Positions 54,170 to 63,507 of a DNA stretch of 64,000 nucleotides are shown here, piece after piece. Numbering within the stretch: the stretch's first letter is position 1; the number at the start of each line of letters is the position of its first letter. The DNA is from Gammaproteobacteria bacterium (GTDB lineage: Bacteria > Pseudomonadota > Gammaproteobacteria > Eutrophobiales > Eutrophobiaceae): NCBI GenBank assembly GCA_028819495.1, contig JAPPLI010000086.1, forward strand, positions 62,001-126,000. Reading direction: 5' to 3'. A program made the translations under genes and the position numbers. Below the pieces are notes generated by a model. The model was not told where the DNA came from, did not search any database, and worked only from the letters and a program-made list of their open reading frames with translations.

Positions 54170-54371
54170 TAGTCAGTATGACTTCGGCCTGCCTCAGCGC
54201 GGTAATGGCTTGTTCCCGGCTGACAGTGGGGAAATTTTCAAGAAACGTATCAAGTGTATGCCCACTTTCAAGGTAGTCAATCAGGTTTTGGAACGGCACG
54301 CGCGTGCCGCTGAATACAGCAGTGCCACTCATGACGTCGGGGTTGGATACAATGACACTGGTTCTAATCAT
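54153..54371 (-). CDS. DUF433 antitoxin
   Basis: From the ATG at 54371 the protein is 72 residues: RTSVIVSNPDVMSGTAVFSGTRVPFQNLIDYLESGHTLDTFLENFPTVSREQAITALRQA. This is the full DUF433 fold, a DNA-binding antitoxin that is nearly always paired with a DUF5615 toxin, which here is disrupted. The stop overlaps the toxin start by 17 bases. The antitoxin seems intact. Confidence 0.88.
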   Translation of the reverse strand: MIRTSVIVSNPDVMSGTAVFSGTRVPFQNLIDYLESGHTLDTFLENFPTVSREQAITALRQAEVILTNEIAA

Positions 54372-54565
54372 TTTGACATTACCCTGGCTGAACAATAAAT
54401 TCGCCCACACCAAAAGTATAACATAATTGCAGTCTGAGATAATGGTTGATACGGGATAACGGGACAGGCGTTTGAGATCAAAACAGTGAGTATCCGAGGT
54501 GGCGAGCGAGCGATTTTTTTGCCCGTGGAATGATGGTATGATGGGTTCATACTTTCCATCGCACA

Positions 54566-56161
54566 GTGACCGTGACAGCCACCTCTCCCACTCCGCAAGC
54601 GTCTCTCGATAAAAAAATATTCCTGCCGACTTTTGTGCTTGTGCTGATTATCGGCGTACTGCTGGTGTTGAATCCGGAGCAGGCGGAACAGCTTCTCGGT
54701 AACGCGTTGCGGGCGGTGGCCGGCAATTTCGGATGGTTGTACCTGGTCGCCGGTGCAGCCAGTGTTTGTGTGCTGGTCTGGCTGGCGTTCAGTCGCTATG
54801 GACGGATTGTATTGGGCGCGCCCGGCGAGGCTCCCGAGTTTTCGACGCCAAGCTGGCTTGCCATGATGTTTACTGCCGGGATTGGTATTGGCGTTACCAA
54901 TTGGGCATTTGTCGAACCGATTTACTATTACCATACTCCCCCTTTCGGAATCGAAACCGGCACTGCGCAGGCTGCAGAATGGGCGCACGTGTACGGCCAG
55001 TTTCACTGGTCGGTCATTCCTTGGGCGGTCTACGCGCTGGCGGGGTTGCCCGTAGCTTATTCGCTGCACGTGCGCAGGCAACCTTTCTGCCGCTTCAGCA
55101 CGGCCAGCGCCGGCATATTGAGCGGGAAGAGTGGTGAACGCATCGGCGTCGGCATTGACATTATTGTTATCCTGGCCGTGATCGGCGGGGTCAGTACCAG
55201 CCTGGGACTGGGGTTGCCTCTGGTGTCTGCACTCGTCGCCCGATGTTTTTCCGTGCCGGATACGCTCGGCCTGCAGCTCAGCGTGCTGGCGGTCTGGACG
55301 GCGATCTTCACTACCAGTGTATTCCTGGGCCTGGAGAAGGGCATCCGCGTGCTCGCTGATTTGAATGCCGTGCTGGCGGTTGGTTTCCTGCTCTTCGTGC
55401 TGGTGGCCGGACCGACCCTGTTTATCCTCAATATCTCCACCAACAGCCTGGGCCTGATGCTGGACAACCTGCTGCGTATGAGTTTCTGGACCGATCCGGT
55501 AACAAAAAGCGGTTTTCCGGAGGACTGGACCGTGTTTTACTGGGGCTGGTGGATTGCCTATGCGCCGATGGTCGGGCTGTTTGTCGGGCGCATATCCAAA
55601 GGGCGCACCATCAGGGAGATGATCATCGGGCCGGTGCTATGGGGCAGCCTGGGCTGCATGGTTTTTTTTGCGTTCGCGGGCGGGTATTCCCTGCACCTGG
55701 AACTGACCGGCGCGCTGGATATCTTCACGCTGCTGGACTCCGCCGGCATCCCGACTGCCGTCGTTGCCGTGGTCGGCAGCCTGCCCGGCGGGACCTTGAC
55801 GTTGATCGTATTTACCGTACTGTGCATTATCTTTCTCGCCACGACCCTGGATTCAACCGCGTACGTGCTCGCCAGCATCAGCACGAAAAACCTGGGCGGA
55901 GACAAGCAGCCCGCGCGCTGGAACCGTTTTGCCTGGGCATTTGCCCTTGCCATCATCGCGGTCGGGCTGATCACCGCGGGCGGGTTACGCACCGTACAGA
56001 CCTCAACGGTGATTGCCGCATTGCCCTTGTTCCCGGTTTTGGTTATCCTGTTCCTTTCCCTGTTGAAGTGGCTGCGCAGGGATTTCGGCGTGAAACTCAG
56101 GCCTGCAAACTATGCGCTTCAACACCTGGAAAACGGGAAAACGGAGGTGCGTGAAGTCTGA
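54566..56161 (+). CDS. BCCT-family betaine/carnitine/choline transporter
   Basis: A 531-residue, 12-helix transporter starting with GTG. AGIGIGVTNWAFVEPIYYY and FYWGWWIAYAPMVGLFVGRISKGRT are the family hallmarks; the second contains the tryptophan-rich substrate region. The gene starts a tight operon with a CdhR-like regulator, BKACE and carnitine dehydrogenase, so carnitine is the likely cargo. Whether it is Na+-coupled or an antiporter cannot be told. A -10-like TATGAT lies at 54537-54542. Confidence 0.92.
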   Translation: MTVTATSPTPQASLDKKIFLPTFVLVLIIGVLLVLNPEQAEQLLGNALRAVAGNFGWLYLVAGAASVCVLVWLAFSRYGRIVLGAPGEAPEFSTPSWLAMMFTAGIGIGVTNWAFVEPIYYYHTPPFGIETGTAQAAEWAHVYGQFHWSVIPWAVYALAGLPVAYSLHVRRQPFCRFSTASAGILSGKSGERIGVGIDIIVILAVIGGVSTSLGLGLPLVSALVARCFSVPDTLGLQLSVLAVWTAIFTTSVFLGLEKGIRVLADLNAVLAVGFLLFVLVAGPTLFILNISTNSLGLMLDNLLRMSFWTDPVTKSGFPEDWTVFYWGWWIAYAPMVGLFVGRISKGRTIREMIIGPVLWGSLGCMVFFAFAGGYSLHLELTGALDIFTLLDSAGIPTAVVAVVGSLPGGTLTLIVFTVLCIIFLATTLDSTAYVLASISTKNLGGDKQPARWNRFAWAFALAIIAVGLITAGGLRTVQTSTVIAALPLFPVLVILFLSLLKWLRRDFGVKLRPANYALQHLENGKTEVREV

Positions 56162-56178
56162 CAGAGAGGTAAACTGCG

Positions 56179-57141
56179 ATAGCTACGAAACAACCGCTCC
56201 ACTACGGATTTCTGCTGACGCCGAACTTTACCCTGATCGCGTTTGCCTCCGCGATCGAGGCGTTGCGTATGGCAAACCTGACCACGGAGCAGCAGTTGTA
56301 TCGCTGGTCCGTCCTGACTCTTGACGATGAACCCGTCAGTTCGAGCGCAGCCCTGGAAATCCGGCCGACGCTGCCGTTCGATCAGGCAAGAAAACTCGAC
56401 ATGCTGTTCGTCTGCGCCGGAGTCCATGTCAAGGATGCATGGAATCCGACGCTGGGCAGGGCGTTGCGACGGCTGGCCGCAACCAGCCTGGACCTGGGCG
56501 CCCTGTGCACCGGGACCTACCTGTTGGCTAAATCCGGCGTGCTGAACGATCACCGCTGCACGATACACTGGGAAAACATTGGCAGCCTGCGCGAAGAATT
56601 TCCCCAGTTGAAGGTGACTGATGAACTGTTCGAGATTGATCGCAGGCGTTACACCTGTGCCGGCGGTACCGCGCCGCTGGACCTGATGCTGTTCCTGGTG
56701 CGCAGGGACTACAATCGCGAGGTGGCGTCGGCCATTTCCGAACAGTTCACCATCGACCGGGTGCGGGACCTGGGCGAACCCCAGTATATTTCGGTGCGCA
56801 GCCAGGCGCCCGGCGCGCCGGACTACCTGAATGAAGCCGTGCTGCTTATGCGCAATAATATCTCCGAACCGTTATTCGTGGAGGAGATTGCCAGGTATCT
56901 CAACGTGTCGACACGCCAGCTTGAGCGCGCGTTCCAGCAGTATTTCCACTACTCTCCGAGCCATTATTACCTGAGGCTGCGCCTGACCGCCGCGCGCAAC
57001 CTGTTACGCCACACCGGCACCACCGTGCGCGGAATCGCCATAGAGACCGGGTTCAAGTCCTTGCAGCACTTCAGCAAGTGTTATCACGAGTATTTCAAGA
57101 TCAGGCCCACCCAGGAGCGGGCCAGGTACGCGGAGTTATAG
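56179..57141 (+). CDS. CdhR-like GATase-AraC regulator, apparent ATA start
   Basis: The C-terminal AraC domain ([40 protein letters not shown] and [16 protein letters not shown]) follows a GATase-like domain ([19 protein letters not shown]), as in CdhR, the carnitine-sensing regulator of Pseudomonas. The conserved first strand ([28 protein letters not shown]) lies upstream of the first ATG/TTG. The upstream stop is at 56170, and no ATG, GTG or TTG is available before the domain. An ATA at 56179 sits nine bases after GAGAGG. So either ATA starts translation, or the start codon has mutated. It is 18 bp after the BCCT stop and two bases before the BKACE gene. Confidence 0.85.
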   Translation: MATKQPLHYGFLLTPNFTLIAFASAIEALRMANLTTEQQLYRWSVLTLDDEPVSSSAALEIRPTLPFDQARKLDMLFVCAGVHVKDAWNPTLGRALRRLAATSLDLGALCTGTYLLAKSGVLNDHRCTIHWENIGSLREEFPQLKVTDELFEIDRRRYTCAGGTAPLDLMLFLVRRDYNREVASAISEQFTIDRVRDLGEPQYISVRSQAPGAPDYLNEAVLLMRNNISEPLFVEEIARYLNVSTRQLERAFQQYFHYSPSHYYLRLRLTAARNLLRHTGTTVRGIAIETGFKSLQHFSKCYHEYFKIRPTQERARYAEL

Positions 57142-57143
57142 CC

Positions 57144-58034
57144 GTGAACTTTGAAGTCGTCATCACTTGTGCGGTAACAGGCGCAGGCGATACCGTGGAC
57201 AAGCACCCGGAAATACCCGTCACCCCGAAGCAGATCGCCGAGTCGGCCATCGACGCGGCAAAAGCGGGGGCGGCCGTTGTCCATTGTCACGTGCGCGACC
57301 CGGAGACCGGCAAGGGGGCGCGTGACGTTGCCCTGTACCGGGAAACGGTCGACAGGATTCGTTCCGGCGGCACAGACGTGGTCATCAACCTGACTGCGGG
57401 GATGGGTGGAGACCTGTTCATCGGCCCGGATGAGGCGCCGACACAATTTGGTGAAGATACCGATCTCGTGGGCGCCGCGGAACGGTTGCCCCACGTCGAG
57501 GAACTGCTGCCGGAAATCTGTTCCCTGGATTGCGGTTCGCTCAATTTCGGTGACGGCAGCCTGGTCTATGTCTCCACGCCGGACATGCTGCGCCGGGGAG
57601 CAAAACGCATCCGGGAACTGGGGGTGAAGCCGGAACTGGAGATTTTCGATACCGGCAATCTCAGTTTTGCCCTGCAGATGCTCAGGGAGGATCTGCTGGA
57701 ATCCCCGCCGCTGTTCCAGCTCTGCCACGGCATTCCCTGGGGCGCGCCGGCGGACGTTGGCGTTCTCAAGTCACAGGTGGACCAGTTGCCAGCCGGCGCC
57801 AACTGGACGGCGTTCGCCCTGGGACGATACCAGATGGCGTTCGCGGCCCAGGCCGTTATCCTCGGCGGCAACGTGCGCGTGGGCCTTGAGGACAACCTGT
57901 ACCTGGACAGAGGCGTGTTCGCCAGCAACGCGCAACTGGTGGAGCGCGCCCGCAACGTCATCGAATTGATGGGCGCCCGGGTGCTGGGTCCTGAAGAGAC
58001 ACGAGCGAAATTTGGACTGACCCTGCGTAGCTGA
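57144..58034 (+). CDS. Beta-keto acid cleavage enzyme (CdhC-like)
   Basis: The GTG at 57144 gives [56 protein letters not shown], a BKACE start; the HCHVRD zinc motif is present. In carnitine catabolism CdhC joins dehydrocarnitine with acetyl-CoA to give betainyl-CoA and acetoacetate. The place between a CdhR-like regulator and carnitine dehydrogenase strongly favours this activity. The protein is 296 residues, the usual length. Confidence 0.9.
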   Translation: MNFEVVITCAVTGAGDTVDKHPEIPVTPKQIAESAIDAAKAGAAVVHCHVRDPETGKGARDVALYRETVDRIRSGGTDVVINLTAGMGGDLFIGPDEAPTQFGEDTDLVGAAERLPHVEELLPEICSLDCGSLNFGDGSLVYVSTPDMLRRGAKRIRELGVKPELEIFDTGNLSFALQMLREDLLESPPLFQLCHGIPWGAPADVGVLKSQVDQLPAGANWTAFALGRYQMAFAAQAVILGGNVRVGLEDNLYLDRGVFASNAQLVERARNVIELMGARVLGPEETRAKFGLTLRS

Positions 58035-58166
58035 TGGGATACCGGCGAATCATGCCGATTCAGTCTCAGGCGTGTTGTGGGACTGACCCGGCTCCCGGCC
58101 TGCTATTTGCCGGGACAGCCCGGCTTACCCGTCTTGCATCACCTGAACAATGCGGGCTGAGGCCCG

Positions 58167-59159
58167 ATGACACAGGATATTAGAACCGTCGCAGTAATCG
58201 GCGCCGGCGTGATCGGCTCGGGTTGGGCCGCGCGTGTTCTGGCGCATGGACTTGACGTGGTTGCCTGGGACCCCGGCGCGGATTGGCAGGCCAGGCTGGG
58301 GTCCGCACTGGACAACGCCTGGCCGGCGCTGGAAAAGCTCGGTCTTTTCCCCGGCGCAAGCCTGCAACGGCTGCGTTACGCGGACTCGCTGGAACAGGCC
58401 TGTACGGCAGCCGACTTCATCCAGGAAAGCGCCCCGGAGCGGCTGGAACTGAAGCGCAGCCTGCATGCCGAAATAGATGCCAATGCCCGCGCCGGGGTCA
58501 TCATCGCTTCCAGCACGTCAGGGTTATTGCCGTCCGATTTCCAGGCCGGCTGCAGCAGTCCGGAACGGGTTATCGTCGGACACCCTTTCAACCCGGTGTA
58601 CCTGCTGCCGCTGGTGGAGGTGCTGGGCGGGAAAAAAACGGCGCCGGAGGCTGTCGACCGCGCCGTGTCATTCTACACTGACCTGGGCATGTACCCGTTG
58701 CGGGTGCGCACCGAGATCGAAGGTTTCCTCTCCGACCGCCTGCAGGAGGCCCTGTGGCGTGAAATTCTGCACCTGGTCAACGACGGCGTGGCCGACACCG
58801 GGGAACTGGACGCAGCCATTACTTACGGTCCCGGACTGCGCTGGGCGTTCATGGGCACCTGCCTGGCTTTCCACGTGGCGGGCGGGGATGCGGGCATGCG
58901 CGATTTCATGAAACAGTTCGGGCCGGCGCTGAAACTGCCGTGGACGAAGCTGGAAGCGCCTGAACTGACCGATGAACTGGTAGACAGGATGGTTGCCGGA
59001 ACCGAACGCCAGGCCGGGGGGCGCACGGTGAAGGAACTGGAGCGGTTACGCGACGACTGCCTCATCGACATCATGCGGGCGCTGCAGCGCTACCGGGTCG
59101 GCGCCGGCGCCGTGCTTGCCAGGGAGGAGGAGCGAATAAGAACTATGGGGTCAGAGTAA
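58167..59159 (+). CDS. L-carnitine 3-dehydrogenase (CdhA-like)
   Basis: A 330-residue 3-hydroxyacyl-CoA-dehydrogenase-family enzyme. [29 protein letters not shown] binds [20 protein letters not shown] and [12 protein letters not shown] are the catalytic and substrate-binding regions shared with carnitine dehydrogenases. It would oxidise L-carnitine to 3-dehydrocarnitine. The last codons (MGSE then stop) come from the GGGGTCAGAGTAA repeat that begins at 59147, so the repeat supplies the stop codon. The natural C-terminus may have been different. Confidence 0.9.
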   Translation: MTQDIRTVAVIGAGVIGSGWAARVLAHGLDVVAWDPGADWQARLGSALDNAWPALEKLGLFPGASLQRLRYADSLEQACTAADFIQESAPERLELKRSLHAEIDANARAGVIIASSTSGLLPSDFQAGCSSPERVIVGHPFNPVYLLPLVEVLGGKKTAPEAVDRAVSFYTDLGMYPLRVRTEIEGFLSDRLQEALWREILHLVNDGVADTGELDAAITYGPGLRWAFMGTCLAFHVAGGDAGMRDFMKQFGPALKLPWTKLEAPELTDELVDRMVAGTERQAGGRTVKELERLRDDCLIDIMRALQRYRVGAGAVLAREEERIRTMGSE

Positions 59160-59189
59160 AATTTCTGACGAAATTTTTACTCTGACCCC
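59147..59189. repeat. GGGGTCAGAGTAA hairpin at the 3' end of the CdhA-like gene
   Basis: GGGGTCAGAGTAAAATTTC and its complement form a hairpin between two convergent genes. The repeat overlaps and supplies the stop of the carnitine dehydrogenase gene. It may also act as a bidirectional terminator, which is inference. Confidence 0.8.
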
Positions 59190-59194
59190 GGATT

Positions 59195-59977
59195 TCAGCG
59201 CCCCTTCCACACCGGTTTGCGTTTTTCCGCAAAGGCGCGGGTACCTTCCTGCAAATCCTCGCTGGCGTTGAGCGTATTCACCGCAGGTATGCCCTGGTTG
59301 TTCACCAGGCGCAGGGCTTCCCGTTCCGTAAGGTTTTCCGTCATGCGGATGGTCTCCTTGATGGCGGCAAAGACCAGCGGCGGGCCGTCGGCCAGCAGTT
59401 GCGCGGTCTCCCGCACCCGGTCCATCAATTGCCCGGCAGGCAGCACCTCATTGACCAGCCCCCAGCGCGCGGCTTCCTCCGCGTCAAACCAGCGCCCCGT
59501 CAGCAGCATGTCCATGGCAACGTGGTACGGGATGCGGCGCGGCAGCTTGATGGTCGCGGCGTCGGCAAGCACGCCCACGTTGATCTCAGGCAACGCGAAC
59601 CGGGCATGTTCCGCGGCATAGATGAGGTCGCAGGAGAGCGCCAGTTCAAAGCCGCCGCCGACCGCCATGCCGTTGACCGCGGCAATAACCGGCTTGTTCA
59701 GGCCGGGCAGTTCCTGTAGCCCGCCGAACCCCCCGACACCGTAGTCCGTGTCCGGCGCTTCGCCCTCCGCCGCGACCTTCAGGTCCCATCCGGCGGAGAA
59801 AAAACGCTCACCGGCCGCGGTCAGGATCGCCACGCGCAGGTCCGGGTCATCGCGAAACGCGGCGAACACGTCGCCCATGATCTGGCTGGTGGCGGCGTCG
59901 ATGGCATTCGCCCTGGGCCGGTCCAGGATGACCTCCAGGACCGCGCCGTTGCGCCTTGTATTAATTGGATTGGCCAT
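59195..59977 (-). CDS. caiD: Crotonobetainyl-CoA hydratase-like (CaiD family)
   Basis: A 260-residue crotonase-family enzyme. The segments LDRPRANAIDAATSQIMG, FFSAGWDLKVAAEGEAPDTDYG and FAEKRKPVWKGR closely match E. coli CaiD by eye. CaiD hydrates crotonobetainyl-CoA to carnitinyl-CoA. Together with the acyl-CoA dehydrogenase upstream on the same strand it could turn gamma-butyrobetainyl-CoA into carnitinyl-CoA. No CoA-transferase (CaiB) is in the window. Confidence 0.88.
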   Translation of the reverse strand: MANPINTRRNGAVLEVILDRPRANAIDAATSQIMGDVFAAFRDDPDLRVAILTAAGERFFSAGWDLKVAAEGEAPDTDYGVGGFGGLQELPGLNKPVIAAVNGMAVGGGFELALSCDLIYAAEHARFALPEINVGVLADAATIKLPRRIPYHVAMDMLLTGRWFDAEEAARWGLVNEVLPAGQLMDRVRETAQLLADGPPLVFAAIKETIRMTENLTEREALRLVNNQGIPAVNTLNASEDLQEGTRAFAEKRKPVWKGR

Positions 59978-60010
59978 TCTGGTTATTCCTTTTCGATTAT
60001 CAGGATATAT

Positions 60011-60083
60011 GGGGTCAGAGTAAAATTTCTGGTAGATCCGGGGGTCAGAGTAAGAATTTCGTCAGAAATTTTACTCTGACCCC
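60011..60083. repeat. GGGGTCAGAGTAA repeat cluster
   Basis: Two direct copies of the core and one complement, separated by GGTAGATCC-type spacers. It lies between the acyl-CoA dehydrogenase and the CaiD-like genes and could form alternative hairpins. Confidence 0.8.
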
Positions 60084-60088
60084 TTAAT

Positions 60089-61249
60089 TCAGGCGCCAAA
60101 TGGCCGGAGCAGGTCGCGGGCGATAATATGACGCTGGATTTCGCTGGTGCCGTCCCAGATGCGCTCGACCCGGGCATCGCGCCAGAAGCGTTCTATGGGC
60201 AGGTCCTCCATCAGGCCCATCCCGCCGAAGATCTGCACCGCCTCGTCGGTCACCCGGCCCAGCATTTCCGTGGAGTACAGCTTGGCTTGTGCAATCTGGC
60301 GGTTGGCATCCAGGTCCCGGTCAAGACGCCAGGCTGCGGCCAGCGTCAACCAGTCCGCCGCGTCGATCCAGGTCTGCATGTCGGCAAGTTTGAAGGAAAC
60401 ACCCTGGAATTTGCCGATGGGCTGTCCGAACTGGCGCCGATTGGCGGCCCACTCCACGCACAGGTCCAGGCAGCGGCGCGCCCGGCCTACACACATGGCG
60501 GCAACGGTCAGACGGGTCGCTGCCAGCCATACATTGGCGAGGTCAAAGCCGGCGCCTTCCTCGCCGAGCACCTGGGAACCCGGCACGCGGCAATCGTCGA
60601 ACACCAGCGTATTGTTGTGGTAGCCGCGGTGGGAGACGGAATTGTAGCCGGGACGAATCTCGAATCCCGGAGCGCCCCGGTCAACCAGGAAACAGGTGAT
60701 GCGTTTCCTGAGGCCTTGCGCCGTCTCTTCCTCACCTGTAGCGGCAAACGTGATAACGAAATCGGCGATGTCCGCGTGGCTGATGAAATGCTTGGTGCCG
60801 TTTATGACGTAATCGGCGCCGTCGCGGCGGGCAAAGGTCTTCATCCCGCGTATATCGGAACCCGCGTCGGGTTCGGTCATGGCCAGGGCGTCGATTTTCT
60901 CGCCGCGCACGCAGGGAAGCAGGTAACGCTCGTGCTGTTCGGCTGTGCCGGCGCAGAGAATGTTCGAGGGTCGGCCCCAGAATACCGACAGCGCCATGGC
61001 CGCGCGGCCGAGTTCGCGTTCAAGCAGGGTGAAGGTGAGGGTATCCAGACCCCCGCCGCCGAATTTCTCCGGGATGTTAGGCGCGTAGAAGCCCAGTTCA
61101 AGCACCTTGTCCCGGATTTCGCGCCCCAGCGTCCCGGGCACCATGCCGCTGCGTTCCACCTCGTCCTCCAGCGGATACAACTCCTGTTCGACAAAACTGC
61201 GCACGGTATCCACCACCAGTTGCTGTTCGTGACTCAGGCCGAATTCCAT
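60089..61249 (-). CDS. Acyl-CoA dehydrogenase
   Basis: A 386-residue FAD enzyme. EFGLSHEQQLVVDTVRSFVEQ at the front, AMTEPDAGSDIRGM, and QIFGGMGLMEDLPIERFWRDARVERIWDGTSEIQRHI at the end are the family signatures. In medium-chain enzymes the catalytic base is Glu in the segment YEGTSQIQR; here it reads WDGTSEIQR, so the base may be Asp or elsewhere. The gene order with the CaiD-like hydratase suggests desaturation of gamma-butyrobetainyl-CoA to crotonobetainyl-CoA. The general family is certain. Confidence 0.9.
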   Translation of the reverse strand: MEFGLSHEQQLVVDTVRSFVEQELYPLEDEVERSGMVPGTLGREIRDKVLELGFYAPNIPEKFGGGGLDTLTFTLLERELGRAAMALSVFWGRPSNILCAGTAEQHERYLLPCVRGEKIDALAMTEPDAGSDIRGMKTFARRDGADYVINGTKHFISHADIADFVITFAATGEEETAQGLRKRITCFLVDRGAPGFEIRPGYNSVSHRGYHNNTLVFDDCRVPGSQVLGEEGAGFDLANVWLAATRLTVAAMCVGRARRCLDLCVEWAANRRQFGQPIGKFQGVSFKLADMQTWIDAADWLTLAAAWRLDRDLDANRQIAQAKLYSTEMLGRVTDEAVQIFGGMGLMEDLPIERFWRDARVERIWDGTSEIQRHIIARDLLRPFGA

Positions 61250-61623
61250 TATCGCCTCATGAAACTGTTTCCGACCCGACTGAAAAGTTGTTCCGGAAAT
61301 GGCTGTATTTTCATTCGAACCTCCTCACCAGGGATGCCTCCCGCTTACTGACAGTTTGAATACGTCCGCAAATATCAGGCATAAATATAGCTGAATCAAC
61401 GGCAATTGATCAGGTTGATTTGAAGAACAGACGACGCATGTTTATGCGCAGGCGACCCTGCGGTTATTCGGGTAATGCAGACCACAATGCTGCATTGAAT
61501 ATTCTGGCCTTCGGGAATGGGGCGGCTGCCCGTGGAGGCGGCGAGACTACTCGGCCTGTGAAACGCGAAATGGATACGGGAGTGCTGCATTAGTGTCGGT
61601 ACTATCGTATATAATTCCCATCG
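61250..61623. other. 374-bp gap, no gene recognised
   Basis: This stretch separates the divergent acyl-CoA dehydrogenase and sulfotransferase genes. No convincing open frame, RNA gene or member of the palindromic families was seen. It presumably holds both promoters. Confidence 0.5.
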
Positions 61624-62301
61624 GTGATCATCTCCCATAAACACAGGTTCATCTTCTTCGCCGTTCCCAGGACCGCGACCCATACCCTGCGCCAGGCCCT
61701 GAGGCCGTGCCTGGGTGAGGATGACTGGGAACAGCAGGCGCTGTTCGGCAAACAGAGCATCCCGGTCCCGGGCATCGCCGCCATCGGGCACGGCCATGTT
61801 TCCTTTCAACAGTTAAGAAAGAATCTGCCGGCGCAGACCTGGTCGTCCTGTTTCAAGTTCGGCTTCGTCCGCAACCCCTTCGACCGGTTCGTCTCGACCT
61901 GTTTTTTCCTGAATCGTCGCAACCCGGACTTTGCCGGAAATGAAGTCAAATTCATGCGCTGGGCCATCGGCAATGAGCGCTTTCGCGGACGTGTCCTGGC
62001 CAGGCCGCAATACCGGCTGCTCACGGATGAGAACGGCGCGCTGATGATGGACTACGTTGGCCGTTATGAAACCTTGCAGGAGTCGTTCGACGAAATCTGC
62101 CTCCGTATCGGCATTGCCCCGTCCGAGCTCAGTCGCAGGAACGAATCCCGCCACCGGAGTTACGCATGTTATTATGACGCGTCCCTGCAACAGGCGGTCG
62201 CCGGCTGGTACCGCAAGGATTTCGAACTGTTCGGTTATGATTCGGGAAAGATTGCCCCCAAGTCGGCCGCAAGCGGGGAGGAGACACCGGATACGCCATG
62301 A
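61624..62301 (+). CDS. Sulfotransferase-family protein
   Basis: A 225-residue protein from GTG. HKHRFIFFAVPRTATHTLRQAL is the 5'-phosphosulfate-binding loop of type 2 sulfotransferases, and KFGFVRNPFDRFVSTCFF the 3'-phosphate loop. It would move sulfate from PAPS to a hydroxyl group. The stop overlaps the next gene by four bases, so it works with an Asp/Asn hydroxylase; perhaps hydroxylation precedes sulfation of the same acceptor, which is inference. Confidence 0.85.
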   Translation: MIISHKHRFIFFAVPRTATHTLRQALRPCLGEDDWEQQALFGKQSIPVPGIAAIGHGHVSFQQLRKNLPAQTWSSCFKFGFVRNPFDRFVSTCFFLNRRNPDFAGNEVKFMRWAIGNERFRGRVLARPQYRLLTDENGALMMDYVGRYETLQESFDEICLRIGIAPSELSRRNESRHRSYACYYDASLQQAVAGWYRKDFELFGYDSGKIAPKSAASGEETPDTP

Positions 62302-63302
62302 AACTCGCCAGACCCTTCATACGCCTGCCCCTGGACTTCGACGCCGCGCGCCTGGCGCAGGAAGCCGCGCAACTGGCTTCGGCAGCCTGGCGGGCCCACC
62401 CGCTGGGGCTGAAGGGCAATTCGGCGGTTGCGCTCATCTCCCGGGGCGGCGGAGACAATGACGAATTCGGGGGCCGCATGACGGCCACCCCGCACCTCGG
62501 CGGATGCCCATACCATCGGCAGGTCATGGCAAGTTTCAACGAGGTGCTGGCCCGGTCCAGACTGATGAAACTGGATGCCGGCTGCGAGGTGCAGAACCAC
62601 GTCGATTTCAATTACCACTGGTACACCCGGGTACGCATACACATACCCGTCATCACGAATCCTGCGGTGATATTCCACTGCGGTGACGAAAAAGTGCACA
62701 TGGCGGCGGGGGAGTGCTGGATCTTCGATAACTGGCGCCGGCACAACGTCATCAACGGCAGCGGGCAGGACCGCATACACCTGGTGATCGACCTGTCCGG
62801 TTCATCCCGCTTCTGGAAGATGGTCAGGCAGGCGCTCAAGGCAGGGCAGGGCAACGGCAGTGACCGGTTCGAAGTCCTGCCGTATGAACCGGACAAGCGG
62901 GTGGACATCCTTACCGAGAATTACAATATCTCGCCGGTCATGGCGCCGGGGGAAATCGATGCGCTGGTGGCGGAACTGGTGCGTGAATTTGCGGACCATC
63001 CAGGCAACGACCCCGTCCTGGTCGAGCGCTACAGGTTGATCCTGACCGATTTCGCCAGTGACTGGCGCGAAACCTGGCACCGCTACGGTATGGACAGGCA
63101 GGGATTGCCTCATTACCGGCGCCTGCTGGAGCGGGTGAAGAACGAACTGCACCCGGAGCGGCGCGCGCTGCTCATTTCCGCTAACGATATCGGCGTGAAC
63201 CCAGTGATCGTCCAGCGTATACTGCGCGCGGCCCTGGCGCCGGAAGTGCGGGAGCAATTTTTCGATGATTCGGGGACAGACTTTAAGTCTGTCCCCACGT
63301 AA
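62298..63302 (+). CDS. Aspartyl/asparaginyl beta-hydroxylase family protein
   Basis: A 334-residue 2-oxoglutarate/Fe(II) oxygenase. H101-x-D103 in NHVDFNYHWYTRVRIHIP and H149 in WRRHNVING are the iron ligands; the Arg-containing RVRIHIP is typical of the Asp_Arg_Hydrox family. The last residues (TDFKSVPT) come from a GGGGACAGACT/AGTCTGTCCCC palindrome (63272-63296), so the C-terminus is repeat-derived. It overlaps the sulfotransferase gene. Peptide or small-molecule hydroxylation is possible. Confidence 0.85.
   Translation: MKLARPFIRLPLDFDAARLAQEAAQLASAAWRAHPLGLKGNSAVALISRGGGDNDEFGGRMTATPHLGGCPYHRQVMASFNEVLARSRLMKLDAGCEVQNHVDFNYHWYTRVRIHIPVITNPAVIFHCGDEKVHMAAGECWIFDNWRRHNVINGSGQDRIHLVIDLSGSSRFWKMVRQALKAGQGNGSDRFEVLPYEPDKRVDILTENYNISPVMAPGEIDALVAELVREFADHPGNDPVLVERYRLILTDFASDWRETWHRYGMDRQGLPHYRRLLERVKNELHPERRALLISANDIGVNPVIVQRILRAALAPEVREQFFDDSGTDFKSVPT
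63272..63296. repeat. Palindrome forming the Asp hydroxylase C-terminus
   Basis: GGGGACAGACT and AGTCTGTCCCC are perfect 11-bp arms around TTA. The palindrome is in the coding sequence just before the stop at 63302. The same AAGTCTGTCCCC end reappears after MITE copy D (63511-63522). Confidence 0.75.
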
Positions 63303-63358
63303 GGCGCGATGATCCGGGGAGAGACCCCCGCCTGAGACATGCGGGGGCATGCTTTAAA

Positions 63359-63507
63359 GGTACCTCTAAAAATTAGAGGTGCCTTTGCAGCATAGGGATA
63401 TGCTGCCATTTTTAATCACGTAAGTGATTGAAAATGAAGGAAACGGAAAATCGCACTTTTCCGTTTCCGTCTATAAAAATGCCACGGAGGGCATTTTTAG
63501 AGGTTCC
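63359..63507 (+). mobile_element. Five-hairpin MITE-like element, copy D
   Basis: A 149-bp copy, GGTACC...GGTTCC. Flanks are TTTAAA and ATTAAG, sharing TTAA. The left flank and the right flank together make the CATGCTTTAA...TCTGTCCCC end of the palindromic element found empty at 50354-50380. Changes relative to other copies keep the hairpins (for example C to T in the first stem gives a wobble pair). Confidence 0.85.

Noticed and set aside
60128-61351. Plus-strand frame of 407 codons
   Set aside because: It is antisense to a clear acyl-CoA dehydrogenase and shows no domain.
63113-63409. Minus-strand frame beginning MAAYPYAAKAP
   Set aside because: It starts inside MITE copy D and runs antisense to the Asp hydroxylase gene; the start is simply the one the element always carries.
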